Shown one piece after another: positions 17,405 to 24,497 of a stretch of 64,000 nucleotides of DNA; the stretch's first letter is position 1, and each line of letters begins with the position of its first letter. Below the pieces are notes generated by a model. The model was not told the DNA's origin, ran no database searches, and saw only the letters and a program-made list of their open reading frames with translations. Source of the stretch: Phototrophicus methaneseepsis (GTDB taxonomy: Bacteria; Chloroflexota; Anaerolineae; Aggregatilineales; Phototrophicaceae); assembly GCF_015500095.1 (NCBI RefSeq), contig NZ_CP062983.1, forward strand, positions 2,790,001 to 2,854,000, written 5' to 3'. The position numbers and the translations under genes were made by a program.

Positions 17405-17435
17405 TGGGAATAAAAAAACCAGCCTTCCGGCTGGT
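17405..17435 (-). terminator. Attenuator: intrinsic terminator ahead of the sulfur-carrier operon
   Basis: On the minus strand ACCAGCC-GGAA-GGCTGGT is followed by TTTTTTT. It lies 38 bp after the stop of the Cys-rich leader ORF and 60 bp before the JAMM start, with no gene between, so it can only act on the leader transcript. A competing pairing is visible: CGGCTGTTTC inside the leader ORF (17482-17491) can pair with GAGACCAGCCG (17428-17438), with one bulged base and one G-U. That pairing uses the 5' arm of the terminator and would act as antiterminator. Confidence 0.85.
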
Positions 17436-17472
17436 CTCTCTGCAAGTTTTAAGGCGCGCGATACGCCCGACT

Positions 17473-17550
17473 TTACAACGCGAAACAGCCGATTTGCACT
17501 CTGCAAACGGTCATACAACAACAGGTGGAAAACAGGCGTTTTGCGTTCAT
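17473..17550 (-). CDS. Cys-rich leader peptide (25 aa), predicted cysteine attenuator ORF
   Basis: The ATG at 17550 opens a 25-codon ORF reading MNAKRLFSTCCC-MTVCRVQIGCFAL and a TAA stop. Cys is at positions 10, 11, 12, 16 and 22, five of 25. The ATG begins only about 8 bases after the -10 element, so the mRNA would be leaderless or nearly so. A stalled ribosome at Cys10-12 would leave the antiterminator segment at codons 20-23 free. A ribosome reaching the stop would cover it and let the terminator form. Polycysteine leaderless ORFs with cysteine-responsive attenuation are known in mycobacteria. The ORF also overlaps a longer open frame (17372-17635) that I regard as chance. Confidence 0.72.
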   Translation of the reverse strand: MNAKRLFSTCCCMTVCRVQIGCFAL

Positions 17551-17558
17551 AAGTCGAT

Positions 17559-17587
17559 AAACTAACATGCTCTAAGACACTTGTCAA
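17559..17587 (-). promoter_or_regulatory. Sigma70-type promoter of the sulfur-carrier operon
   Basis: On the minus strand TTGACA (17582-17587) and TAGTTT (17559-17564) are separated by exactly 17 bp. The predicted start point, around 17550-17553, falls on or just before the leader-peptide ATG. Confidence 0.8.
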
Positions 17588-17683
17588 GCGTTTAAATTTC
17601 TTAACAATAGGTATTTTTCGTCTAGTTGCAGACAACTGTCTTAGAACGCGCGTACGATTAATGAAATTGTTAGTCAGAGGTCG

Positions 17684-17712
17684 TTGAATGGACCCTTACG
17701 CAGTGCTATACT
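17684..17712 (+). promoter_or_regulatory. Promoter of citrate synthase
   Basis: TTGAAT (17684-17689) and TATACT (17707-17712) are 17 bp apart on the plus strand. The transcript would carry a leader of about 140 bases before the gene at 17858; it includes a small CTATC/GATAG hairpin near 17815-17833 but no riboswitch I recognise. Confidence 0.75.
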
Positions 17713-17857
17713 CAGCTATCAAAAGATATCAATACCTGGCAATTCTCTGTCGTTCGCGTTCCACACTATATATTTAGGGTATTGCCACTACGTTTTACTG
17801 ACCCAAAAAGGGCCTATCGATTAAACAGATAGCGTTCATTTCACACAGGAGTTTTTC

Positions 17858-18994
17858 ATGTCTAACAAAGCTGGTCTTGAGGGTGTCGTTGTTGCTGACG
17901 TACAAACCAGTCTGGTTAATGGTGTAGAGGGCAAGCTCATATACGCTGGTTACAGCATTGAAGACTTGGCTGAAAATGCCCTTTTCGAAGAAGTATTTTT
18001 CTTACTACATAACGTACGTTTGCCAAATGCTGAAGAACTAGAAGCAATCCGTTCACAGATTGCTAAACAGGCGTCTGTCCCGCAAGAAATTCTGGATATG
18101 ATGAAATCACTGCCGAAAGAAACCCCAGGTATGGCTGTAATTCGTACAGCAACTTCCATGCTTTCGGCCTATGATCCAGATGCTGAAAATCTGACGGATA
18201 AAGATGTTGCTCGTGAGAAGGCGGCTCGCCTGACCGGGCAACTGACTACCATCTCCGCTGCATGGGTTCGCATTTCCAAGGGGCAGGAACCTATTGCCCC
18301 GCGTGAGGACCTGAACTTGGCTGAGAACTTCGTCTATATGATGTCCGGCGAAGGGCCAGACAAGACAGCGAGCGAAGCTGTGAATGTATACCTGGTGCTG
18401 CTGGCAGAGCACGGCATGAACGCCAGCACGTTCGCCAGCCGCGTGATCACCGCGACAGGTTCAGACATGCATAGTGCTGTTGTCGGCGCTATTGGTGCCC
18501 TGAAGGGCCCGTCCCATGGTGGCGCGAATGCAGAAGCCATGCGCATGTTTATGGAAATTGGTGAGCCGGAAAATGTGAAGCCCTGGTTTAAGGAGCACAT
18601 CAAAGAAGGCGAACGTCGCATCATGGGTATCGGGCACCGTGTCTACAAAGCGCTCGATCCTCGTGCAGCCGTGATGAAGCTCCACGCTGAGCGCCTTGCT
18701 GAGAGCAGCGGCAACACAAAATGGTACAAGATCGCTGAATCATTGGCAGAAGAAGCGCTCGGTGATGATTATTTCATCGAACGTAAGCTATTCCCGAATG
18801 TGGACTACTACAGCGCGATTGTGCTCTCTACATTGGACCTGAGCATCGATATGTTTACACCGCTGTTCGCCATGTCTCGTATAGCAGGTTGGACTGCGAA
18901 TATCGTTGACCAGATGGGTGGCCGTTTGATCCGTCCAACAGCCAATTATGTTGGCCCGATGGATCTGAAGTGGACGCCGGTCGAAGAACGCTAA
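17858..18994 (+). CDS. gltA: Citrate synthase (citrate/2-methylcitrate synthase family)
   Basis: The 378-residue protein is the short type II-like citrate synthase. The catalytic residues are visible: His in LLAEHGMNASTFASR (about 185), His in MGIGHRVYKALDPRA (about 258) and Asp in FPNVDYYSAI (about 313). It condenses acetyl-CoA and oxaloacetate to citrate at the entry of the TCA cycle. Methylcitrate synthase activity cannot be excluded from sequence. An AGGAG ribosome binding site precedes the ATG, and it is flanked by its own promoter and terminator. Confidence 0.95.
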   Translation: MSNKAGLEGVVVADVQTSLVNGVEGKLIYAGYSIEDLAENALFEEVFFLLHNVRLPNAEELEAIRSQIAKQASVPQEILDMMKSLPKETPGMAVIRTATSMLSAYDPDAENLTDKDVAREKAARLTGQLTTISAAWVRISKGQEPIAPREDLNLAENFVYMMSGEGPDKTASEAVNVYLVLLAEHGMNASTFASRVITATGSDMHSAVVGAIGALKGPSHGGANAEAMRMFMEIGEPENVKPWFKEHIKEGERRIMGIGHRVYKALDPRAAVMKLHAERLAESSGNTKWYKIAESLAEEALGDDYFIERKLFPNVDYYSAIVLSTLDLSIDMFTPLFAMSRIAGWTANIVDQMGGRLIRPTANYVGPMDLKWTPVEER

Positions 18995-19046
18995 GTTTGT
19001 TTGAGCCGTCATATCATGATTGGCTCGCCAAATGAGATAAGCGGGG

Positions 19047-19075
19047 AAGGGCACGCTGATTACGTGCCCTTTTTA
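19047..19075 (+). terminator. Terminator after citrate synthase
   Basis: AAGGGCACG and CGTGCCCTT pair perfectly across a 7-base loop and run into TTTTATTTT, 53 bp after the citrate synthase stop. Confidence 0.92.
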
Positions 19076-19112
19076 TTTTCGGATTTGTTTATCGCTCGTT
19101 ATCGTTGAAGCG

Positions 19113-20210
19113 CTAGCTTCCTACCAGCAAGACGATAAACTGTGTATACATCTGTGCAGGCGCATTGAAGTTATTGTCGCTGACAAGCACCAGCGTTTGC
19201 TGTTCATTGATTGTTGGTCCCCAGGTTGCGCCTTCGATGTTATCCACATCCAGGCCGAAGGTGCCTTCTTCAAGTGTTAAGAGGTGCGTCTTTGCAACGG
19301 GTGTAAAGTCTAATTCTGCGATGCTGCTTTCTCCGGCGATATTGGTCGCTTCTGTAAAATCAACCAGATAGATCGCAATGGTATTGCCAACCCCCAGCAC
19401 AAAGCTACGTTCTATGGCGACTAACTGTGTTTCGTCATAAGGCAGCAGGGCAACCAGACCGTTATCCTGGGTTGTGGTTGGTAGGTCTGCACTGACGGGA
19501 ATGGGGCCGACTTCATAAATGTATTCTGCTGCGACATTGCCCGTCATCCGATCATAGATCAGGATGCGGCTTGGACTGCCAGATTCTAATGTGGAAATAT
19601 CTCCATCTTGCTGCAGCGCGCTTTCTGTGCCGATATAGACCAACTGCTCATCCGGTGAGAGGGCCACAGCTTCGAAAGCGTTATTGCTGCGAACGCCCAC
19701 ACCCATCTCCACATCAGGAAGATAGTACGCAGGAAGCACATATTCGCTGATGAATGTGCCATCGAGAGCCATCTCACGGACAAAGGGCATTTCTTCCGCA
19801 TCGGATTCACTGCTCCATAACAGGCTGTCAGTCGCCTGAATATAGCGAATTGCTTCTGGATCAACGCTGTTCAAGGCGAACTCTGTCCCATCTTCTTGCA
19901 GAATAGGGGTGGTATCTGTGATGGTCAGGCCGCTAAAGGCTGTTTCGCTGATGTCTAGCGACAGCGTATAGAATCGTGCAGGGCCTAAGGCGCTGCGGTC
20001 ATCGCTGATAGCATAATAAACATCTCGGTCTGCGTCGTAGGTGATGCCAGATAAGCCCCCGACCTCGGTATCTTCATAGAGCGTGCCTGTCTCTAGCTGT
20101 TGTTCACCCAGTAGCGTCAGGGTAATGGGTGGTGTTTCTTGCCCGATGGCACTTTGAGCGCTGATCAAAGCCAGTAATGTGAGCAGTAACCTGTAAAGGC
20201 TGTTTTTCAT
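19113..20210 (-). CDS. Secreted phytase-like esterase (esterase-like activity of phytase family)
   Basis: The 365-residue protein has a signal peptide (about 1-23, MKNSLYRLLLTLLALISAQS). The mature part resembles the beta-propeller family annotated as esterase-like activity of phytase. It shows VGGLSGITYDADRDVYYAISDDR near the start, DPEAIRY, and NAFEAVALSPDEQLVYIGTE in the middle, then NIEGATWGPTINEQQTLVLVSDNNF near the end. Such proteins are exported and may hydrolyse phosphoesters; activity is not proven for most. It stands alone, convergent with citrate synthase and divergent from the rhomboids. Confidence 0.85.
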   Translation of the reverse strand: MKNSLYRLLLTLLALISAQSAIGQETPPITLTLLGEQQLETGTLYEDTEVGGLSGITYDADRDVYYAISDDRSALGPARFYTLSLDISETAFSGLTITDTTPILQEDGTEFALNSVDPEAIRYIQATDSLLWSSESDAEEMPFVREMALDGTFISEYVLPAYYLPDVEMGVGVRSNNAFEAVALSPDEQLVYIGTESALQQDGDISTLESGSPSRILIYDRMTGNVAAEYIYEVGPIPVSADLPTTTQDNGLVALLPYDETQLVAIERSFVLGVGNTIAIYLVDFTEATNIAGESSIAELDFTPVAKTHLLTLEEGTFGLDVDNIEGATWGPTINEQQTLVLVSDNNFNAPAQMYTQFIVLLVGS

Positions 20211-20337
20211 CTTTGAGCAACTTTCACGACTTTATGATTTGGCAGTACGTAATGTGAGCGTTTACAATACGTTGGTTGCTTAGAAAGTGCAAAATATGCT
20301 AATGTGTAGTCAACTTGTTGTGATAGCAATAGGGTAG

Positions 20338-21045
20338 ATGGGTATGGCAATTAGGCCATTTCGCATCGTTGGGCGCAGCGATTATCGCCCCTATATGACG
20401 TTCGGCATCCTTGTGCTGAACATTCTTTTCTTTGTCTGGGAAATTTTTGTGACTTCCAGTCAGGGCCAGCCGATTGAGCAATTGTACGATCATTATGCGC
20501 TGGTTACCTGCACTATCGGGCAGATCCCGGTCAGCGAAATCTTCATAGATGGTTTCCGCAGCCTCTTTTTGCACATGACGTTCTTAGAGCTGCTGACAAA
20601 CATGACGTTTTTATGGGTCTTTGCCTCGCCTGTTGAGCAATTCTTAGGGCACCGTCGCTTCCTGGCATTTTATATTGCTGTTGGCTTTGGTGGTCATCTG
20701 GCGAGTATCGCTTTCAGCGGTGGCGAATGTGCCGCGTTGATTGGCTCCAGTGGTGCGATTGCAGGCGTCCTGGGGGCCTTCTTGCTGCTATACCCTGCTC
20801 GACGTATCGAAGCGACGATCCCAATGCTGGACAAAGGCTTTGATATGCCAGCCGCTGCCTATGTTTTTATTTATTTAAGTGCAGCTTTCCTAATGGACGA
20901 AGGCGGTCCCTTATCCGGCACCCTGGCGCCATTCTGGGATGAAATAGGTGGCTTTATCAGTGGCTTTGTCATTCTCTTTGTGGTGACGATGTTTAAATCG
21001 GCGCCGAAGGTCAATCCATTCCCAACCCTCGATGATAAGGATTAG
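20338..21045 (+). CDS. Rhomboid-family membrane protein lacking catalytic histidines (pseudoprotease)
   Basis: The 235-residue protein has about six membrane helices and aligns with the two following rhomboids from YRPYMTFGILVLNI to VNPFPTLDD at the C-terminus. The GSSG nucleophile motif is kept (Ser138). The His that completes the catalytic dyad is Glu202 (WDEIGGF instead of WAHIGGF). The oxyanion His is Glu84 (ELLTN in place of HxxxN). It is thus probably inactive and may act like an iRhom-type binding protein. A second in-frame ATG at 20344 is an alternative start. Confidence 0.88.
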   Translation: MGMAIRPFRIVGRSDYRPYMTFGILVLNILFFVWEIFVTSSQGQPIEQLYDHYALVTCTIGQIPVSEIFIDGFRSLFLHMTFLELLTNMTFLWVFASPVEQFLGHRRFLAFYIAVGFGGHLASIAFSGGECAALIGSSGAIAGVLGAFLLLYPARRIEATIPMLDKGFDMPAAAYVFIYLSAAFLMDEGGPLSGTLAPFWDEIGGFISGFVILFVVTMFKSAPKVNPFPTLDDKD

Positions 21046-21109
21046 GCTGAATTTGCCCTTTTAGAAGCGCAGTAGTACATACGGCAATAGCACATAATGG
21101 AACCCAAAC

Positions 21110-21856
21110 ATGCTCCCGATTGGTACGCTTGGACGCAATAAATACCGCCCCTACGTCACCTTCTTCCTGATTGTGATAAACCTGATCATCTTCGGCTATC
21201 AGATGGTCTTACAATTACAGGGGCAGGCGGTTCACCTCAACTTTTTATACGCCAATGCGCTCGATATGTGTAAAGTCGGTGCTGAGCCGATTGGTATGAC
21301 GATGCGCAATGGCCTGTTTACGATGTTTTTGCATGGCAGCATTACTCATGTTGGCTTCAACATGATGTTCTTGTGGATATTCGGCCCTCATGTCGAGATG
21401 TATATGGGGCACCGTGCCTATCTGGCCTTTTATCTGGCAGCGGGTTATATTGCCAGCTTCGCGCAGGTTTTCATCGGCGGTGTGATCTGCTCGCCCGCCT
21501 TCGTCAACGGCGAAACACTCTTGATTGGTGCTAGCGGCGCGATTGCAGGTGTGATGGGCGCTTTCTTACTGCTGAACCCGAACGCACGCGTGCGTATGTT
21601 GATGTTGTTCAACATTCCCTTCATCCGGGCCCTGCGTAATGTCATGATTCCTTATCAGGTTACCTATGTTTCCGCCGGATGGTTCCTCGCCTTTTGGGTG
21701 ATTAATGACTTCGTGATGGCCCTCGTTGATAAAGATGGTAATGTGGCCCACTGGGCGCATATCGGCGGCTTCGTTGGTGGTGCGGCGATTTTGTTTGTCA
21801 TTACGATGTTCAAGGGCTTACCACCTGTGAATCCGTTCCCGGAACTCGACGACTAG
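21110..21856 (+). CDS. Rhomboid-family intramembrane serine protease (copy 2)
   Basis: The 248-residue protein keeps all rhomboid landmarks: HVGFN (HxxxN oxyanion site), GASGAIAGVMGAF with the nucleophile Ser, and AHIGGFVGG with the catalytic His. About six membrane helices are present and the tail ends VNPFPELDD. It would cleave membrane proteins inside the bilayer; substrates are unknown. It is the middle of three tandem paralogues, 64 bp after copy 1. Confidence 0.93.
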   Translation: MLPIGTLGRNKYRPYVTFFLIVINLIIFGYQMVLQLQGQAVHLNFLYANALDMCKVGAEPIGMTMRNGLFTMFLHGSITHVGFNMMFLWIFGPHVEMYMGHRAYLAFYLAAGYIASFAQVFIGGVICSPAFVNGETLLIGASGAIAGVMGAFLLLNPNARVRMLMLFNIPFIRALRNVMIPYQVTYVSAGWFLAFWVINDFVMALVDKDGNVAHWAHIGGFVGGAAILFVITMFKGLPPVNPFPELDD

Positions 21857-21929
21857 CACGTTCTACTGGCTTCTTGAGTCGTGATTTATCGTTTTAATCC
21901 TGTGTAGCACGCGAACGAAGGACCGAACT

Positions 21930-22649
21930 ATGCTCCCGATAGGCGTTGTCGGCAAAGACAAATATCGTCCCTATGTGACCTATGGCCTCATTGCAGTGAA
22001 CATTTTTGTGTTCGTCTGGCAGCTTTCCATCCAATCCCAGGGCGTTGTTGTCTATACGGCCACGCTTGGGCGGATTGCTCTCAATGTATGCCGGGTAGGG
22101 ATTGATCCATTGCCGAACCTGTTTGTGGATAGCCTGCGTACGATGTTTCTGCATGGCAGTCTGCTGCATATTATTGGCAATATGCTGTTCTTATGGGTAT
22201 TTGGCCGCCGGGTAGAAAGTTACTTTGGTGGTTGGCGTTTCTTGTTGTTCTATATTGCTGCTGGGTCCTTCGCCAGCCTGGCACATGTGGTCTTCGGTGG
22301 TACCGTTTGCCGTACAGCGAGCGAACTCAAGATTGTTGTCGGTGCCAGCGGCGCGATTGCTGGCGTGATGGGCGGCTTTTTGTTCCTCTATCCTACGGCC
22401 CGTGTACGGACCATTATTGGCTTCTTTAAGCCGCTATTTTGGCAGGTCAATTTGCCCGCTGTCCTCTACCTGGGCTACTGGTTCATCATGGACCTGTTGC
22501 AGGGCATTGGCTGGATGAGTGGTACGGGTAACGTCGCTCACTGGGCGCATATCGGTGGCTTCGTCTCCGGCGTTTTCCTCGTCTTTGTGGCGACGATGTT
22601 CTACAAACCTGCCCCTAAGCCGGACCCATTTGAATATCTTGATAGCTAG
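21930..22649 (+). CDS. Rhomboid-family intramembrane serine protease (copy 3)
   Basis: The 239-residue protein has HIIGN, GASGAIAGVMGGF and AHIGGFVSG, so the Ser-His dyad and oxyanion His are intact. It starts MLPIGVVGKDKYRPYVTYG, nearly the same as copy 2, showing a recent tandem duplication, and ends PDPFEYLDS. It lies 73 bp after copy 2 and is followed by a terminator, so the three copies probably form one transcript. Confidence 0.93.
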   Translation: MLPIGVVGKDKYRPYVTYGLIAVNIFVFVWQLSIQSQGVVVYTATLGRIALNVCRVGIDPLPNLFVDSLRTMFLHGSLLHIIGNMLFLWVFGRRVESYFGGWRFLLFYIAAGSFASLAHVVFGGTVCRTASELKIVVGASGAIAGVMGGFLFLYPTARVRTIIGFFKPLFWQVNLPAVLYLGYWFIMDLLQGIGWMSGTGNVAHWAHIGGFVSGVFLVFVATMFYKPAPKPDPFEYLDS

Positions 22650-22684
22650 AACCTCCTAGCCGACAAACTATATATCGAACGGAC

Positions 22685-22711
22685 AAGCCTGCGTTTAGCG
22701 GGCTTTTTTTG
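22685..22711 (+). terminator. Terminator after rhomboid cluster
   Basis: AAGCCTGC pairs with GCGGGCTT (one G-U) around a 5-base loop, followed by a run of seven T residues. Confidence 0.88.
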
Positions 22712-22837
22712 TTTATATCGCTTATGAAAATAGTCTTTTTGTTAAGATAATTGATTGATATTAAATTTTCTCAATGGATAAACAACAAATTTCCATACAA
22801 TAGAAGGGTAAGGATAATCTGGTATGGGTGTAAGGAT

Positions 22838-23242
22838 ATGCTCAATAAAATTTACTGGCAGGTCCCGGGGCGCGTGATTGTAACAGAGTATGCAGGTGCT
22901 GTTTCTGTGGATGATCTCGTCTTTGGTGGTGAGACGGTTGTCCAGCTCATTGATATTAAAGGGCAGCAGCCTTATGTCCATGCGATCATTGATACGTCCA
23001 AGCGCGCCAATGTAGATGATGCCAGTTTTTTGAACGAAGCCAGCATTGCCAGCATTCAACAGTCCTTACAAACGCATCCCCTGGCTGGCTGGACAGTGAT
23101 TATTGATCCGCGCTCTGGCCGTATGAATCGCTGGATTCGCCAGTTATCAGGACGTGCACATCAGGCACACTATCATATTTGTGGTAGCCTCGATGATGCC
23201 CTGGCCTTTTTAAGTAAGCAGGATACAACGCTTACAAACTAA
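22838..23242 (+). CDS. Hypothetical protein, possibly STAS/SpoIIAA-like
   Basis: The ATG at 22838 gives 134 residues starting MLNKIYWQVPGRVIVTEYAG. The alternation of strands and helices, with a strand PYVHAIIDTSKRANVDD and a helix before WTVIIDPRSGRMNRWI, is reminiscent of SpoIIAA-like/STAS folds. I see no catalytic or metal motif. An earlier in-frame start at 22751 adds residues from AT-rich leader DNA and is not preferred. The function is not known. Confidence 0.55.
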   Translation: MLNKIYWQVPGRVIVTEYAGAVSVDDLVFGGETVVQLIDIKGQQPYVHAIIDTSKRANVDDASFLNEASIASIQQSLQTHPLAGWTVIIDPRSGRMNRWIRQLSGRAHQAHYHICGSLDDALAFLSKQDTTLTN

Positions 23243-23381
23243 GGCGCTCTGCTTTTATATCGCTACATATGATCTGTCTTTGCCACTGATGCATAGCATC
23301 ATCTCCTGCAAAACGCCCGACAGATTTTATCCAAATGCTGCCAATACTTAACAATCTGCCCGCAACGAGTGGTCCTGCGTT

Positions 23382-23390
23382 TGTTATAAT
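23382..23390 (+). promoter_or_regulatory. Extended -10 promoter before the recombinase-like gene
   Basis: TGTTATAAT (TGn + TATAAT) lies about 40 bp before the ATG at 23430, with no good -35 element. Confidence 0.5.
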
Positions 23391-23429
23391 ATGGTGCATG
23401 ACCCACACAGCTTACAACCTGGGAGCGAA

Positions 23430-24347
23430 ATGCAAAGTTTCGATTTTACCGCTGCGTTACCGGACCGGACGCAGAGCGAGAACACGCAGCGCGCCTACTT
23501 CCGCTGGATTGATCGTTACCTTGTGGATCGCGCAGATCTTAAACCTACCACAGGCGATAATCGGCTTAAGCGTATGGAGAAGTTGCCAGTTAAAAGCATC
23601 CAACGCCATCTCACAGCGAGAAAGCTCAATAGCTGGTTGGAAGAATTGGCTGAGCAGGGCAGCAGCCGACAAAGCCTGGATCAAGCGCGCGCGGCGCTCG
23701 TCACTTTAGCGGAACTAATGGCGCAGCATGACATGATGCCAACACACACGGCGGCGGAAATTCGTGCTGTGAGCGTGCCCTCTGTTGCGAAAAAGCAAAC
23801 CCCTGAGCGGTTGCTCAATGCGGATCAACTGCGGCAGATTATGCAAGCAGCACGTGATATGGCGACATCGGATAATCAAATGGCTCGGAATGCTGTTGTT
23901 GCAACGATGCTGTGTACAATGGCCTTACGACGCGAAGAACTCTCTGTAGCGAAATGGGGCGATCTGACAGTCTCAGATGGCAATGTGGTCTTACAAATTG
24001 CGGATGATGTGGTGCCTGTGCCGCGCAATGTGCTTTCTCTGATTGATCGCTGGCGCAAGGCGATGTCCAGCGGATCACGCGAACCGGCTGCTGGTAGCCC
24101 CTTGGTGCGGCGCATCTGGAAAGGGGGACGTATTGCCAAAGATGGCCTGTCGCCAGATGGTGTCTGGTTGATTATTCGTGATGCCGCTGATGCCGCTGGA
24201 TTAGGCCATGTCACGCCAGATGATTTGCGTCGTTCTGCTGTGGCGGGCATGTGGCAGGCAGGTGTCCCGCTAGAAGAAATCAGCCGTTTTTTGCGTCACC
24301 GGAACACGCTCATTACAGAGCGTTTTATCGCCCGGCTTAACCGATAG
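23430..24347 (+). CDS. Tyrosine-recombinase-family protein lacking the nucleophile Tyr
   Basis: The ATG at 23430 has GGGAG 4 bases upstream and gives 305 residues. An N-terminal SAM-like core-binding domain (TQSENTQRAYFRWIDRYL onward) is followed by the catalytic-type domain. Box I Arg is in LCTMALRREELSVAKW. Box II reads PDDLRRSAVAGM, where the usual His of HxLRR is Asp. In the last motif LRHRNTLITERFIARLN the residue nine after His is Phe (codon 24324-24326), where active enzymes have Tyr. DNA binding may be kept but strand transfer should not be. No attachment sites, other phage genes or inverted ends were seen. Confidence 0.88.
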   Translation: MQSFDFTAALPDRTQSENTQRAYFRWIDRYLVDRADLKPTTGDNRLKRMEKLPVKSIQRHLTARKLNSWLEELAEQGSSRQSLDQARAALVTLAELMAQHDMMPTHTAAEIRAVSVPSVAKKQTPERLLNADQLRQIMQAARDMATSDNQMARNAVVATMLCTMALRREELSVAKWGDLTVSDGNVVLQIADDVVPVPRNVLSLIDRWRKAMSSGSREPAAGSPLVRRIWKGGRIAKDGLSPDGVWLIIRDAADAAGLGHVTPDDLRRSAVAGMWQAGVPLEEISRFLRHRNTLITERFIARLNR

Positions 24348-24354
24348 CGTGAGA

Positions 24355-24414
24355 TTTGGGTTATTTACCTTGTTTGGGATAAATTGGGGATAAAATTGGG
24401 TAATATAACCCAAA
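24355..24414. repeat. Inverted repeat with four G-runs after recombinase-like gene
   Basis: TTTGGGTTATTTACC and GGTAATATAACCCAAA form a 15-bp stem with one extra base. The intervening AT-rich loop contains TTTGGGAT, TTGGGGAT and TTGGGTA. It starts 8 bp after the recombinase stop and could be a terminator between convergent genes, although no T-run follows. Confidence 0.55.
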
Positions 24415-24497
24415 CAGGCCATTTTTCTGGGGAATGGCCGATATTTCGCATAGTGAATTTAACGAAAAATCAATCGCACTCAGACGTGCAGCGAACC

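Noticed and set aside
17372-17635. 87-codon minus-strand frame covering the leader region upstream of the JAMM gene
   Set aside because: It starts upstream of the promoter, overlaps the attenuator, and has no domain. The 25-codon Cys-rich ORF in another frame explains the region better.
23382-24414. Integrative element marked by the recombinase-like gene
   Set aside because: No attachment site duplication, tRNA target, other mobile genes or base-composition change were seen, and the protein lacks its nucleophile.
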